Shown in pieces: positions 11,929 to 20,572 of a stretch of 64,000 nt of DNA. How positions within the stretch are numbered: position 1 is the stretch's first letter; every line of letters starts with the position of its first letter. A program made the position numbers and the translations under genes. The notes under the pieces are model-generated. The model did not search any database. It was not told the DNA's origin and saw only the letters and a list, made by a program, of their open reading frames with translations. This stretch comes from Macrocystis pyrifera (taxonomy: Eukaryota; Sar; Phaeophyceae; Laminariales; Laminariaceae), in assembly GCA_031763025.1 (NCBI GenBank), contig JASSKH010000028.1:1488001-1552000 (forward strand), given 5' to 3'.

Positions 11929-13755
11929 TGCAGCACCGGCAGCACCAGCAGCACCAGCAACAACGGGTGTCGGCGCAGCCCCTACGCTCGGCACCGGCAA
12001 CAAGCCTGGCACCACACCCGATTGGCTACGCAGCGCATCCATGGAGTCTGGGTAACATGGGGGGGGGGGTATTCTCGCGCACACTACTCGCCCGCGCAGG
12101 TGCCCCATGCGCAAACGTTACGCCAGCCTCAGCCCGCACCATCAGCATACGTCGGGCAGCATGGAGCACGATACCAGCACTACCCCCGTCCTACCCCCTG
12201 GATCTGGCAGTCGAGCCACGCACAGACGCCCCAACCGACGGGGGTAGCACCGCCACAGACCGCAACTCACCTGGGGGCATTGGAACCCAGCAGTTCGAAA
12301 GAGGCCCAAAGGGTCGTGAGCAAGATCGTAGGCGACATGGGACTGATAAAAGGCCAAGATGGTTTCGTGGGACTGGTTGTGGCACCGCAGGGCGAGCTCT
12401 CATGGAGGAACGATCCAGTGCTGTTCGTCGACAAGCTTACTAAGATCATGTCACAGGTCGAGGGGGCGGCGGGGGCCATGCCCCAAGACCAGTTCTCCAC
12501 CGACGGGATCAATCCTGCCCGGCCCCGAGCAGATAGGCTGACGCCGTGGAGAGTCGAGTGCTTTGGAAAGCTCATCGCGGACACCCTGGCGACACGCGAT
12601 CTGATGCGCCCGCACTCTACGGTGGAGGTACCTCTCGTACAAGGGGGGTTTTGCCACATTCCCTTCGAGGAAGAGGAGTGGTGCCGGATCCTGGTAGCCG
12701 AGGTAGCGCATTCAGGGCAGGCGCAGAAGAGGGCTGAGGCGGCACTCACGGAGATAAAGCTCATCCAAGGGGAGTCGTGGATGGCCGCAGCCCGCCGGCT
12801 GGTGCTGCATGTTCGCGCGGCAACAGCAGACGAGGCGAGGCCGCACACGTCGGAAGAGGTCCACTTTTGGAGGTACGTGTCGGGGAGGAAGGTGGCAGAG
12901 CTCTGTGAACGAGCGGTAAATCTATTCTTTACCAGCGCCTCCGATCGCAATGGGATGGAATCCCTCCTTATCCAGGTGGGAACTGAGGTTAAGCAATATC
13001 TTACTCCGGTACACGTGGACGCCGGTAAACCTCTGAATCCGTACATGGTACACCGCGGAGAAGTCTCTCACGGCATATTCTACGGCTTGATCAATGCACT
13101 GCTCACCCGGTGCAGTCGTTACCCCCTAGCCGTGGCACCCCTGACGGGACGGAGCCGAGGCAGCGTAGCGGGGCTAACCCAGAGTCAGCGGCTGCCCCTG
13201 GGGCAGAACGAGACGAGGGGGTTTCCGTCGAGGGAGGAATGGGAGGAAAGAGGTAAACAGCGCACCAGGGAACTACCCAAGGCGTGGAGGAAGAAGGTAG
13301 AGGCGCTCCGGGACAGCGCGTGCGCGGCGCTGGCTGCGGTAGACGGGGAATTATCCTCTGAGGGCGAGGAGGAAGAGGGAGAGGACGTGGAGGAGGAAGC
13401 TGTCGACGATCGCTCAAACGTCGCGTCCTTTTCCAACGTCCGCGCTTCCACCCCGGGTGCACATGGAACCCCGTTTGTACGCCGCAAATGTGACAGAAAC
13501 GACCGCCCGGGCAGTAGTAACCGGGAAACAACGGACCACAGGGAGGAATGGGACGAGCTACCGAGCCCGGATGCCGAAGACAAGGTGATTATCAACGCCT
13601 TGCGCCAGCGAAGGGTCTGCTTTTTTCATGTAAGGGGTTCCGACTGCCCCCACAAGAGCGCTGCCGGTGGAGGAAGGTGCCGCTTCTCGCACGACGAGGA
13701 CATCGTGCCGTACGGATTGTACCCCCGCAAGACCACCCCGACGCAAGCGCTGTAG
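10951..13755 (+). CDS. Gag, Ser/Arg- and Gln-rich with CCCH zinc finger (two frame changes)
   Basis: The likely start is the ATG at 10951 (MDDSHATNEDV). The N-terminal third is Arg/Ser/Gly-rich with RRGRGSD-like repeats of ~150 bp, followed by long polyQ (11712-11966). From about 12280 a folded region resembles a capsid-type Gag domain, and an acidic linker follows (about 13355-13410). The C-terminus has a CCCH finger, C-x8-C-x10-C-x3-H (from CFFHVRGSDC, about 13618-13700), in place of the usual CCHC knuckle. Gag would package element RNA into particles. Continuity needs two +1 changes: at an 8-A run (11290-11297; the equivalent run in the next repeat has 7) and at an 11-G run (12059-12069). 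These may be slippage, assembly errors or mutations. The frame ends with TAG at 13753-13755. Confidence 0.75.
11712..11966 (+). repeat. (CAG)n polyglutamine tract in gag
   Basis: Interrupted CAG repeats coding long Gln runs with His, Pro and Ala breaks. All three plus frames and several minus frames stay open here, which creates spurious Ser-, Ala- and Leu-rich frames. Confidence 0.95.
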
Positions 13756-13854
13756 CTAGAGCCTGGTATGCTGACGGCACTCGAAATGCTGAGCGCGTAC
13801 ACGGCCGAGGAGGGCGGGGCAGCCGCAGGCGCCTCGCGTGTCTTGCGGGCCTGA

Positions 13855-16800
13855 AGACGTGCCCCAGGAGGTTCTCTCCTGGGGAACAGCAGCCAAAGTG
13901 AGCAACAAACGCGGGGTCGGCAGGAAGAGGAGGCGAGACGCAGTACCTACGACGCCGCTTCGACAAAGGGCGGGGGGGGCGCCAACAACGACGAGGGCGT
14001 CCCGGTGCAGCAGTACAGCAACTTCGCGTTGAGCGCCCTAGATGTGGACACCCCAAGCAGCGTGGCAGCCGTGGGAGCGGGGGCCAAGCAGGTGTGGGTG
14101 CGCGCATTCGTGTGGCACCACACCAGAACCAGTTGCCGCATTCCAGTGGAGGTGCTGGTCGACACGGGGGCAGGGGGCGGAAATTACTCTTCCGCGGCAT
14201 TCGTACGCTCCGTCGAACGCAGTGGAAGAGGGGGGCAATCGATGATGAGCCCGAGGGGACAGGGGTGGTTGAGGGCAGCCAACCCCACGGGCAGCGCAGT
14301 CCCGCCAATGAAAATTTCCGGGTCGTGCGAGCTCCCGCTGGTGTTCAGCCCGGAGGACAGGGTGCGCAAGGTATTGGTGCGGGTGGTGGAGGACCTCCCG
14401 TACGGCCTTATCATAGGAGCGGCGTTCCTGAGAAAGAATGGCAGCACTATCAGCTTCGCGGCCGGGGGAGGTTTCAAACCGGCACCAGAGTCACCTTGGG
14501 TGCCCTTCATCTCGTCAACGGGAGCCTCCTCGTCAAAGGTGGCGGAGCGGAAGGCGGTGAGCTGGCATGCGTCTGTCCAACCGAGCAGGGCAGAAGTGGA
14601 GCCAGTGGCGACCGGGAACGCGGCAACGTGGGAGCAATTTTGCGCCGTCAAGCCACCCTGTGCAGAGGGAGAGCCGGCGGAAATAACCGAGCCGCGCACA
14701 CAACTAAGCGAGGGCTCAGCGGCCTGGGAGGACGATGACACCCTACAATGGGAACTACGTCCAGCCCGACATACGGTGGTACCGGGTTTCGTCAGCGCGC
14801 AGGTGGACGCTTATGCCAAGGGAGTCCAGCCCCAAGACAGGCAGCTGGTGGTAGTGGAACCGAAGGCTTCATACGACATGGAGACGGGGGCAGAGTTGGG
14901 GATCGCGCGCGGGGCGCAGTGGTGGCACCCCGGAACGCCGCTCCAGTGCAAAGTGGTGAACCGTTCAAAAGTACCCTTAGCGCTGAAGCAGGGCGGGGTC
15001 GTTGCTCGGATTTACGCCGTCAACACGAGGGACAAGGAACGTATGCGGATGCTATTAGACCCCGTCGTGCAGGCAGAAGGCACATCGGAGATGAAGGAAC
15101 AGTCAGTGCTGGTGGCGCCGGAGGAACGCGCAGGTGAGGGGGCGGACGCCGACGGGGTGGACTTGTCGTTGGCCAACATCGCTCAGACGAGTGCCCCAGT
15201 GAAGGAAGCCCTGATTCGAGCGTTGGAGAAGCACCGCCATGTGTTCCCGGTGAACCCGAAGATTGTCCCGGCCTGCAATCGAGCTAAGTTGCAGCTTCCG
15301 CTGACTGACAACAGCTGCACGCCCCACGCAGCAAAACAGCGACGGTATTCGCCGGAGGAAACGGCCATGATCCAGAGCGAGGTGGCGAAGCAACAGAAAG
15401 CGGGGACGATTCGCCGGTCGCAGTCAGCGTGGGCAGCAAACTGCGTCGTTGTGGCAAAAAAGGATGGCACGGCGAGGGTCTGTCAGGATTATCGAGGGCT
15501 GAACGCGCTGCTGGAGTCCAATAGCGGAGGGCTGGGGGATATCGCAAGCATCTTCGACAACATGAGGGGCGCCACGTGCTTCACATCCATTGATCTAGCG
15601 TCAGGTTTCACCCAGTTGGAAATTGCCGAGGAAGACAAGCACAAGATCGCGTTTCGTGACGCCCATGGGGAGCTGTGGGAATTCAACCGGTGCGGTTTTG
15701 GGTTGAAGACCCTTCCTTCCGGCTTCGCGGCCTATGTGGGGGAGGCTCTGGGTCCGCTAAAAGGAAAAGGCGTGCAGAACTGGCTTGACGACATCATCAT
15801 CCACACCAAACACGTCGAGGGACATGTGGATCTGGTGGAGAAGGTGCTGGCGCGGCTCCAGCAATTTGGGTTGTCGGTGAACCTGGCCAAATCGACTTGG
15901 TGCGCTCCGCAGCAGGAGTTCGTCGGCATGGTTGTCAGCAGACTGGGCGTACAACCGTCAAAAACGAAGATAGAAGCGGTGGCCAGACTCTCTCGCGCTA
16001 ACACGGTAGTGGAGGTCAGGTCACTTTTGGGCATGGGCAGCTACCTCAGGAAGTTTGTGCCCGGATACAGCTCGATCGTGGCGCCTATCTCGGACCTACT
16101 CAGGGACAAGCGGTTCGCGTCAAAAAAGGCAAGGAGGCTCCGGGTGCCGTGGGGGGTGGAGCAGGACAAGGCTCTGAAGGCGCTGATCGAGCTCCTCACA
16201 TCGCCATTGATTTTGGCGTTGCCCAATTGGGAGGCCACGTTTCAACTGCATACGGACGCCAGCGAGCTGGGTGCGGGAGCGGCGCTTACGCAGGACACCA
16301 GGGGAGAGGAACGTGTCGTTGGATACGCGAGCCACCGGTGGTCAAGGACGGATGCCAAACGGTCCGCAACCGAACTAGAGGTGATGACAGTGTTGTGGGC
16401 CATCCAGCATTTCAGACCGTACTTGTGGGGAAGGAGATTCGTTCTGTTCACCGACTGCTCCGCGCTCACGTGGCTGTTCAAGAGCCAGGCCCTCTCGTCG
16501 AAACTCCACCGGTGGGCGCTCAGGTTGATGGAGCACGACATCGACCTCCAGTGGCGACCGGGGGCAAACCAACAGCTGCCGGACGCCCTCTCGAGGCTGC
16601 CGCCGAACGGCGCGCCGCGCACGGACATCGATGACTCCTTCCCAGACGATCCCTCCACGAGGACCACGTACCGGGGCCCCAAGGGACCGGTGCTCGACGG
16701 CGTACTGCTCAGCGAACTGGGGGCAGACGAGGTGAACAAGCCAACGGGAAAAAACGCGGCGGTTGCGGCAAGCGTAATTTTTACCCCAGGCGGAGCCGTC

Positions 16801-18234
16801 GACGCAGACACTGAGAGAGCCGCCACAACGTCCGCAGCCGAGGAGCATCCAGTCGCCGTGGTGCTCTGCTGCGGGGGGGGAGGTGGTCTCATGGCGGCGA
16901 AGGAGATGGTCGCAGTCAAGGGTGCCACCGACCACGACTGGAGAGCGCTCGAGTGCGTTAGGGAGAACGGGTTGGACCAAGGAGTTCGACTGGTGAGAGC
17001 GGAACCAGGGGGGGAAGATTGCAAAAGGCTCTTGAACGACTTGAGCCCGAGCGTCGTGATGGGAGATACATCCAGAAAGTCAGGCCAGCGGGGGCCCGGT
17101 GGAGCAGCAACCTTGGCAACGAATATCGTGAGGGCCTTCATTGATTCGACGGCCAGGCTTCCCCTGCTGGAATGCTACCCGAATCTACTTCGATCGACGG
17201 AGTGGGGGCAGGTAGTGCTGCCTGCGTTGAAGGAAGCGGCGTGTACGGTGGAGACAGTCGAAATGGCGGCGGACATCGTGGGGGTTCCGTCGGGGAAGAG
17301 GAAGGCGTTCGCTGTCGGCGTGAGGAGCGGGAGGCCCGAAAGGGAAGGTGAGAGGCTAAGAGAGTGGAGGAGGGATATAGAAAAGCGCGACCCAGGGTGC
17401 ACATCTCTAGGTAGATTCTTGGGGAGGAGGGGAACCTACTTCCTCAAGCGAGGCGTGGAAGAGAGGGGGGTCTTTTCTTTTGATGATCCAATCATTTCCA
17501 TCACTCGAACGCACATCATGGGAGAGAAACCCCCCGAAGGAACGTACATACCGCACCCTTCGGACGCAAGCGATATCGACCAAGCAGACGAGCTGACTTT
17601 TGCGGAATACCAAAAACTCGCCACCGGACGAGCGGACTACCGAGTGCCCCCAACCGTCAGCAGGGGAGCAACGGCCGCGATATTGGCGGACTTTTCATTG
17701 CCACCTATGGCGAGAGAGGCCTTGTCGGGGTTGTGGGCAAAGGGGCTGTTGATAGACAAAGCCAGGGGGGAGCAGCTTCACGGAACTAAATCGCTGGAAG
17801 GCTTGCAGGCGCTCTTCGAGGAGGACATAGCCGAAGTAACGCCGGCGGTCACGAGGTCCAGAGCGGGCGTAGCGGGAGGAAGGTCAACAGAGCAGCATGC
17901 GCAGGTGCCAAGGCCGCTTGTTACACAGACGACCCCGACAGCACTGCCGTCGGCATCGCAGATACAGCCCACAAAAAACTTGCCGCCACAGTCCAGAGCA
18001 CAGCCCCAGCCGAGGCGGCGAGCACCGAGAGCGGAATACTCGGAATACCCGGGACCCCTTCCTTCCATGGTCGACCAGGTAGCGGAAGTGTTGCGTGATA
18101 AGCCACGGCTGGTGCAACGGCAACGGGAGGACGCGCGACTTGGCCCCATTTGGGGCCGATTGCGAGGAAGAGGTGACAGGCAGTCACCGGAAGGGACGGC
18201 GAACTACGTTCTCGACGACAACGACTTATTGTAG
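13855..18234 (+). CDS. Pol: protease, reverse transcriptase, RNase H, methyltransferase-like domain
   Basis: The frame is open from 13855 but has no ATG before the protease, so it is probably made as a Gag-Pol fusion. Positions below count from codon 14005. Protease: VEVLVDTGAGGG, Asp 53. Reverse transcriptase: FTSIDLASGF (Asp 530) and NWLDDII (Asp 595 and 596), with Trp where Tyr is usual. RNase H: LHTDASELGAG (Asp 751), TELEV (about 790) and FTDCSAL (Asp 817), ending in PDALSRLP. Residues about 949-1245 follow the order of C5-cytosine methyltransferases: VLCCGGGGGL (953-962, motif I), SVVMGDTSRKSG (1017-1028, motif IV position without Pro-Cys), LLECYPNL (1054-1061, motif VI Glu), GVPSGKRKAFAVG (1093-1105, motif VIII) and ELTFAEYQKL with SRGATAAILADFSLPP (IX/X). 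It ends at TAG 18232-18234, in frame with integrase. Confidence 0.9.
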   Translation, partial: RRAPGGSLLGNSSQSEQQTRGRQEEEARRSTYDAASTKGGGGANNDEGVPVQQYSNFALSALDVDTPSSVAAVGAGAKQVWVRAFVWHHTRTSCRIPVEVLVDTGAGGGNYSSAAFVRSVERSGRGGQSMMSPRGQGWLRAANPTGSAVPPMKISGSCELPLVFSPEDRVRKVLVRVVEDLPYGLIIGAAFLRKNGSTISFAAGGGFKPAPESPWVPFISSTGASSSKVAERKAVSWHASVQPSRAEVEPVATGNAATWEQFCAVKPPCAEGEPAEITEPRTQLSEGSAAWEDDDTLQWELRPARHTVVPGFVSAQVDAYAKGVQPQDRQLVVVEPKASYDMETGAELGIARGAQWWHPGTPLQCKVVNRSKVPLALKQGGVVARIYAVNTRDKERMRMLLDPVVQAEGTSEMKEQSVLVAPEERAGEGADADGVDLSLANIAQTSAPVKEALIRALEKHRHVFPVNPKIVPACNRAKLQLPLTDNSCTPHAAKQRRYSPEETAMIQSEVAKQQKAGTIRRSQSAWAANCVVVAKKDGTARVCQDYRGLNALLESNSGGLGDIASIFDNMRGATCFTSIDLASGFTQLEIAEEDKHKIAFRDAHGELWEFNRCGFGLKTLPSGFAAYVGEALGPLKGKGVQNWLDDIIIHTKHVEGHVDLVEKVLARLQQFGLSVNLAKSTWCAPQQEFVGMVVSRLGVQPSKTKIEAVARLSRANTVVEVRSLLGMGSYLRKFVPGYSSIVAPISDLLRDKRFASKKARRLRVPWGVEQDKALKALIELLTSPLILALPNWEATFQLHTDASELGAGAALTQDTRGEERVVGYASHRWSRTDAKRSATELEVMTVLWAIQHFRPYLWGRRFVLFTDCSALTWLFKSQALSSKLHRWALRLMEHDIDLQWRPGANQQLPDALSRLPPNGAPRTDIDDSFPDDPSTRTTYRGPKGPVLDGVLLSELGADEVNKPTGKNAAVAASVIFTPGGAVDADTERAATTSAAEEHPVAVVLCCGGGGGLMAAKEMVAVKGATDHDWRALECVRENGLDQGVRLVRAEPGGEDCKRLLNDLSPSVVMGDTSRKSGQRGPGGAATLATNIVRAFIDSTARLPLLECYPNLLRSTEWGQVVLPALKEAACTVETVEMAADIVGVPSGKRKAFAVGVRSGRPEREGERLREWRRDIEKRDPGCTSLGRFLGRRGTYFLKRGVEERGVFSFDDPIISITRTHIMGEKPPEGTYIPHPSDASDIDQADELTFAEYQKLATGRADYRVPPTVSRGATAAILADFSLPPMAREALSGLWAKGLLIDKARGEQLHGTKSLEGLQALFEEDIAEVTPAVTRSRAGVAGGRSTEQHAQVPRPLVTQTTPTALPSASQIQPTKNLPPQSRAQPQPRRRAPRAEYSEYPGPLPSMVDQVAEVLRDKPRLVQRQREDARLGPIWGRLRGRGDRQSPEGTANYVLDDNDLL
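16849..17739 (+). other. C5-cytosine methyltransferase-like domain inside Pol
   Basis: This is the domain portion of Pol between RNase H and integrase. The motif spacing is as in the family: motif I to IV about 65 residues, IV to VI about 37, VI to VIII about 43, then a spacer and a IX/X-like end. In active enzymes motif IV carries a Pro-Cys whose Cys attacks cytosine C6. Here the aligned residues are Thr-Ser. The domain may therefore bind S-adenosylmethionine or DNA without methylating, or have another role. Assignment rests on motif order read by eye; no search was run. Confidence 0.75.
18232..18234 (+). other. In-frame TAG between methyltransferase-like domain and integrase
   Basis: The frame is open on both sides for more than 500 codons. 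The sequence around it (YVLDDNDLL, stop, SAPRGEAPKLAIP) fits one continuous gypsy integrase N-terminus. It is either a recent nonsense change, possibly from a Trp or Tyr codon, or a read-through site. Confidence 0.85.
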
Positions 18235-19911
18235 AGCGCGCCTCGGGGGGAGGCACCGAAGTTGGCCATTCCGAGAGCATTAGTGCCAGGGGTGCTGGCA
18301 CTCGTGCACAGTACCTATGGCCACCCGGGAGTTGCGCGGACCCTGCTGCTGATTAAGGGCAAGTACAGATGGCCGACAGTAGCCCAGGACGTCAGGGAGT
18401 ACGTGCTGTCGTGCGGTTGCAGGAGGAGAAAAAGGGCCCGGAGTCAACGCGTGGCCATGATGCCTGCTCGGTTATTGTGGCCTTGGGAAGTGCTTGAGAT
18501 GGACCTCCAGGACATGAAGCAGGTATCCAGTGCAGGAAATAGGTACCTGCTGGTAGTGGTGGATCGGGCCAGCCGGTTCCTGTTTGCGTACCCGCTGGAA
18601 TCTAAGCATTCGGTGGGAGTGGTGAGGAAACTCCTGGAGCTGTTGCTCACGTTTGGCGTGCCGCTGTCGATTAGGAGCGATGCCGGGGGGGAGTTCACCG
18701 CTAAGGTGGTCGCCCACCTGTGCCAGTGGCTCAGGGTGGAGCTGGATCATGGTCCTGCGGACCATCCTCGTAGTCAAGGAGCCGTAGAAAGGATGGGGGG
18801 TTGGCTTCAGGAGGTCTTGGCAGAGCTTTGCAAATCTTGGCCGGCAAGGTGGGACGAATATGTAAGCGCGGCTTGCTGGATTCAAAGAACTACGCCGGAC
18901 CCGCGTCTCCCGTCAGGTGGGACGCCCTTCAAGATTCTGTTTGGCCGTGATGCGCGCACAAACCTGGATGCTCTTACTCCTGCGCTGGACGGAGAAAATT
19001 TCCGCACTGGGCTCGACAATTTCGTGGCGGAGAGACACCAGACGTTCATGGAACTGCGGGCAATGCTGAAGAAGCGTCAGGAGGACAAGAACAAGCGACG
19101 CGTACGCCACAATGCGGCCATTAGGCGACACTCTCCAGGCGAAGGGGCGCGAGTGGGAGACCTGATGCTGGTAAAGGAGGCAGACAGCAAGATGGCGCGG
19201 GAGGGCACTCACGTCAAACTAGCACATGAACACTGGACGGGGCCGTGGCGGGTGACGGCCATTGCACAGCCGGGTATCAGCTACCAGGCGACAATGAGCG
19301 GCCGCCGGACCCGGAGGAGAACGGTTTCGGCTGCCAACATTAAGGAATTTCACGTGCGGCCGGAGCATCTGCGCCATGCCTTCGAGGACGAATTCGCGCA
19401 TCTGGCATGGGGCGCGGACTTGGGGTTGGCAGACACCTCGACGGTGGCGGTGCCGCTCTATACCCTGACGGACCGGCGAGCCATGGAGAGCACGGGGACC
19501 GGGTGGGAATGGCAGAACCGAGGCCGGTACCAAAGTGGGGTGGAGTCAGAGTGGCTACCTGAACAGGAAGTGAGGGACAGCTTCACCCCTCTGCAACTCG
19601 ACGTCTTCCATGCCCTCTGGGAAGTGTACAAGGGAAAGGACTGCCGCCCCCGGCCGCCGGAACCACTACCGAAGGAAGAGCGTGACCAGGGGGTGCGAAC
19701 GAGAGCGCTGCAGGACTTTCCGACGGGGACGCAGGTCAGGCGGTCGTTTGCTGGAGCTGATGGGGTGAGTCGAGCGGCGGTGGGAAAGGTGTACGACTTT
19801 AGGGAGCCGTATTGGCGAGTGAGATACCCTGACGGAGATTGGGAGGAGCTTAACCGCAGCGAAGTGACTCGCGGGATCGAGGAACACCGGAGCGCCGCGG
19901 GCCAGAGATGA
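18235..19911 (+). CDS. Integrase with Tudor-like C-terminal tail
   Basis: In the same frame as Pol, right after the TAG at 18232-18234. The N-terminal zinc module has His at 18307 and 18322 and Cys at 18412 and 18418, so the Cys pair is C-x1-C and not the usual C-x2-C. The catalytic core is D-x58-D-x35-E: Asp at 18502 (LEMDLQDM), Asp at 18679 (RSDAGGEF) and Glu at 18787 (GAVERMGG). A basic region (SGRRTRRRTVSA) follows. The last ~55 residues (about 19725-19880, VGKVYDFREPYWRVRYPDGDWEEL in part) look like a Tudor-type barrel, a chromatin-reader fold, where many gypsy elements have a chromodomain. The enzyme inserts the cDNA. The TAG sits inside the sequence expected to lead into the zinc module. 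Confidence 0.9.
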   Translation, partial: SAPRGEAPKLAIPRALVPGVLALVHSTYGHPGVARTLLLIKGKYRWPTVAQDVREYVLSCGCRRRKRARSQRVAMMPARLLWPWEVLEMDLQDMKQVSSAGNRYLLVVVDRASRFLFAYPLESKHSVGVVRKLLELLLTFGVPLSIRSDAGGEFTAKVVAHLCQWLRVELDHGPADHPRSQGAVERMGGWLQEVLAELCKSWPARWDEYVSAACWIQRTTPDPRLPSGGTPFKILFGRDARTNLDALTPALDGENFRTGLDNFVAERHQTFMELRAMLKKRQEDKNKRRVRHNAAIRRHSPGEGARVGDLMLVKEADSKMAREGTHVKLAHEHWTGPWRVTAIAQPGISYQATMSGRRTRRRTVSAANIKEFHVRPEHLRHAFEDEFAHLAWGADLGLADTSTVAVPLYTLTDRRAMESTGTGWEWQNRGRYQSGVESEWLPEQEVRDSFTPLQLDVFHALWEVYKGKDCRPRPPEPLPKEERDQGVRTRALQDFPTGTQVRRSFAGADGVSRAAVGKVYDFREPYWRVRYPDGDWEELNRSEVTRGIEEHRSAAGQR

Positions 19912-20020
19912 CCCCCGTCAGCAACCAGCGGGGAACGGAAGCGGTGAGCCGATTAGCAGGGGGGAAGAAGAAGCATTCGGCTGCTGGGGGGGCCCGTTTT
20001 GCTCCGGCGCATGCTGCGTC

Positions 20021-20035
20021 GGGCAGGGGGGGGGG
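20021..20035 (+). promoter_or_regulatory. Polypurine tract
   Basis: GGGCAGGGGGGGGGG lies just upstream of the right LTR, where plus-strand DNA synthesis is primed. A single C interrupts the purines. Confidence 0.7.
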
Positions 20036-20040
20036 TTGCA

Positions 20041-20562
20041 GTTGCAGTGCCGACAGTGCTTCGAGGAGGATAATACGGCGTGAGACAGCTGTTCTGATCA
20101 GTGTCACGCGTCGGGTCTATTCGATAGGCAGAGGGCAAGCTTTGATTAGCATCCTCTGGGCGGATCTTATAGGGGCAGGGAGGATCCCCGGTGTGGGAAC
20201 GCGCCTTCGGTCTCGGGTACAGAGCCAGTAATGAGGTTGCGGGACCACCCGGTGTTTACTCGACACCACCAAGAGAAGAAAGAAAGTCAAAGCCAAGTGA
20301 TCTGTGATACCTGTCCTATCGACCCCCAGCCCCTTGGGCCCTGCCTTGCCCGTCGTGCCCGTCATCGTGTCTGTGGTGCTTCGTTGAGTGTTCACGGTGA
20401 CTGCTTGCATCTACCGCATCGCATCGATCCACGTTTTGCGTGACCTGATCATTACTGCTTGAAGGCACTTCCTCGAACTCCCAAACAACAGGTGAGCCGG
20501 CCTCAGAGATCTAACGAGCGCAGGTCCTTCTTAGGGTCTGAGAGCTGTACCCTGCTGTAACA
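20041..20562 (+). repeat. Right LTR
   Basis: Matches the left LTR and ends at TGTAACA, followed directly by the TTTCT duplication (20563-20567). It lacks the 28-bp tandem duplication of the left copy. Confidence 0.9.
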
Positions 20563-20572
20563 TTTCTACAAA

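Larger units (their letters stand above)
9499..20562 (+). mobile_element. Ty3/gypsy-type LTR retrotransposon with methyltransferase-like domain
   Basis: This ~11.1-kb element has two ~99% identical LTRs, a 5-bp target duplication, a leader, a gag region, a pol region in the gypsy order (protease, reverse transcriptase, RNase H, then integrase) and a G-rich polypurine tract before the right LTR. An extra methyltransferase-like domain lies between RNase H and integrase. Gag is unusual (Ser/Arg- and Gln-rich, CCCH finger). High LTR identity implies recent insertion, but a TAG in pol and two homopolymer frame changes in gag make this copy doubtful as an autonomous element unless recoding occurs. 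Confidence 0.95.

Noticed and set aside
11326..12114. 262-codon minus-strand frame rich in Ala
   Set aside because: It is the shadow of the CAG repeat and the GC-rich RS region of gag.
12267..13046. 259-codon minus-strand frame
   Set aside because: It lies opposite the coherent Gag frame, with Ser-rich composition and no motif.
16242..17141. 299-codon minus-strand frame
   Set aside because: It lies opposite RNase H and the methyltransferase-like domain, whose motifs are clear on the plus strand.
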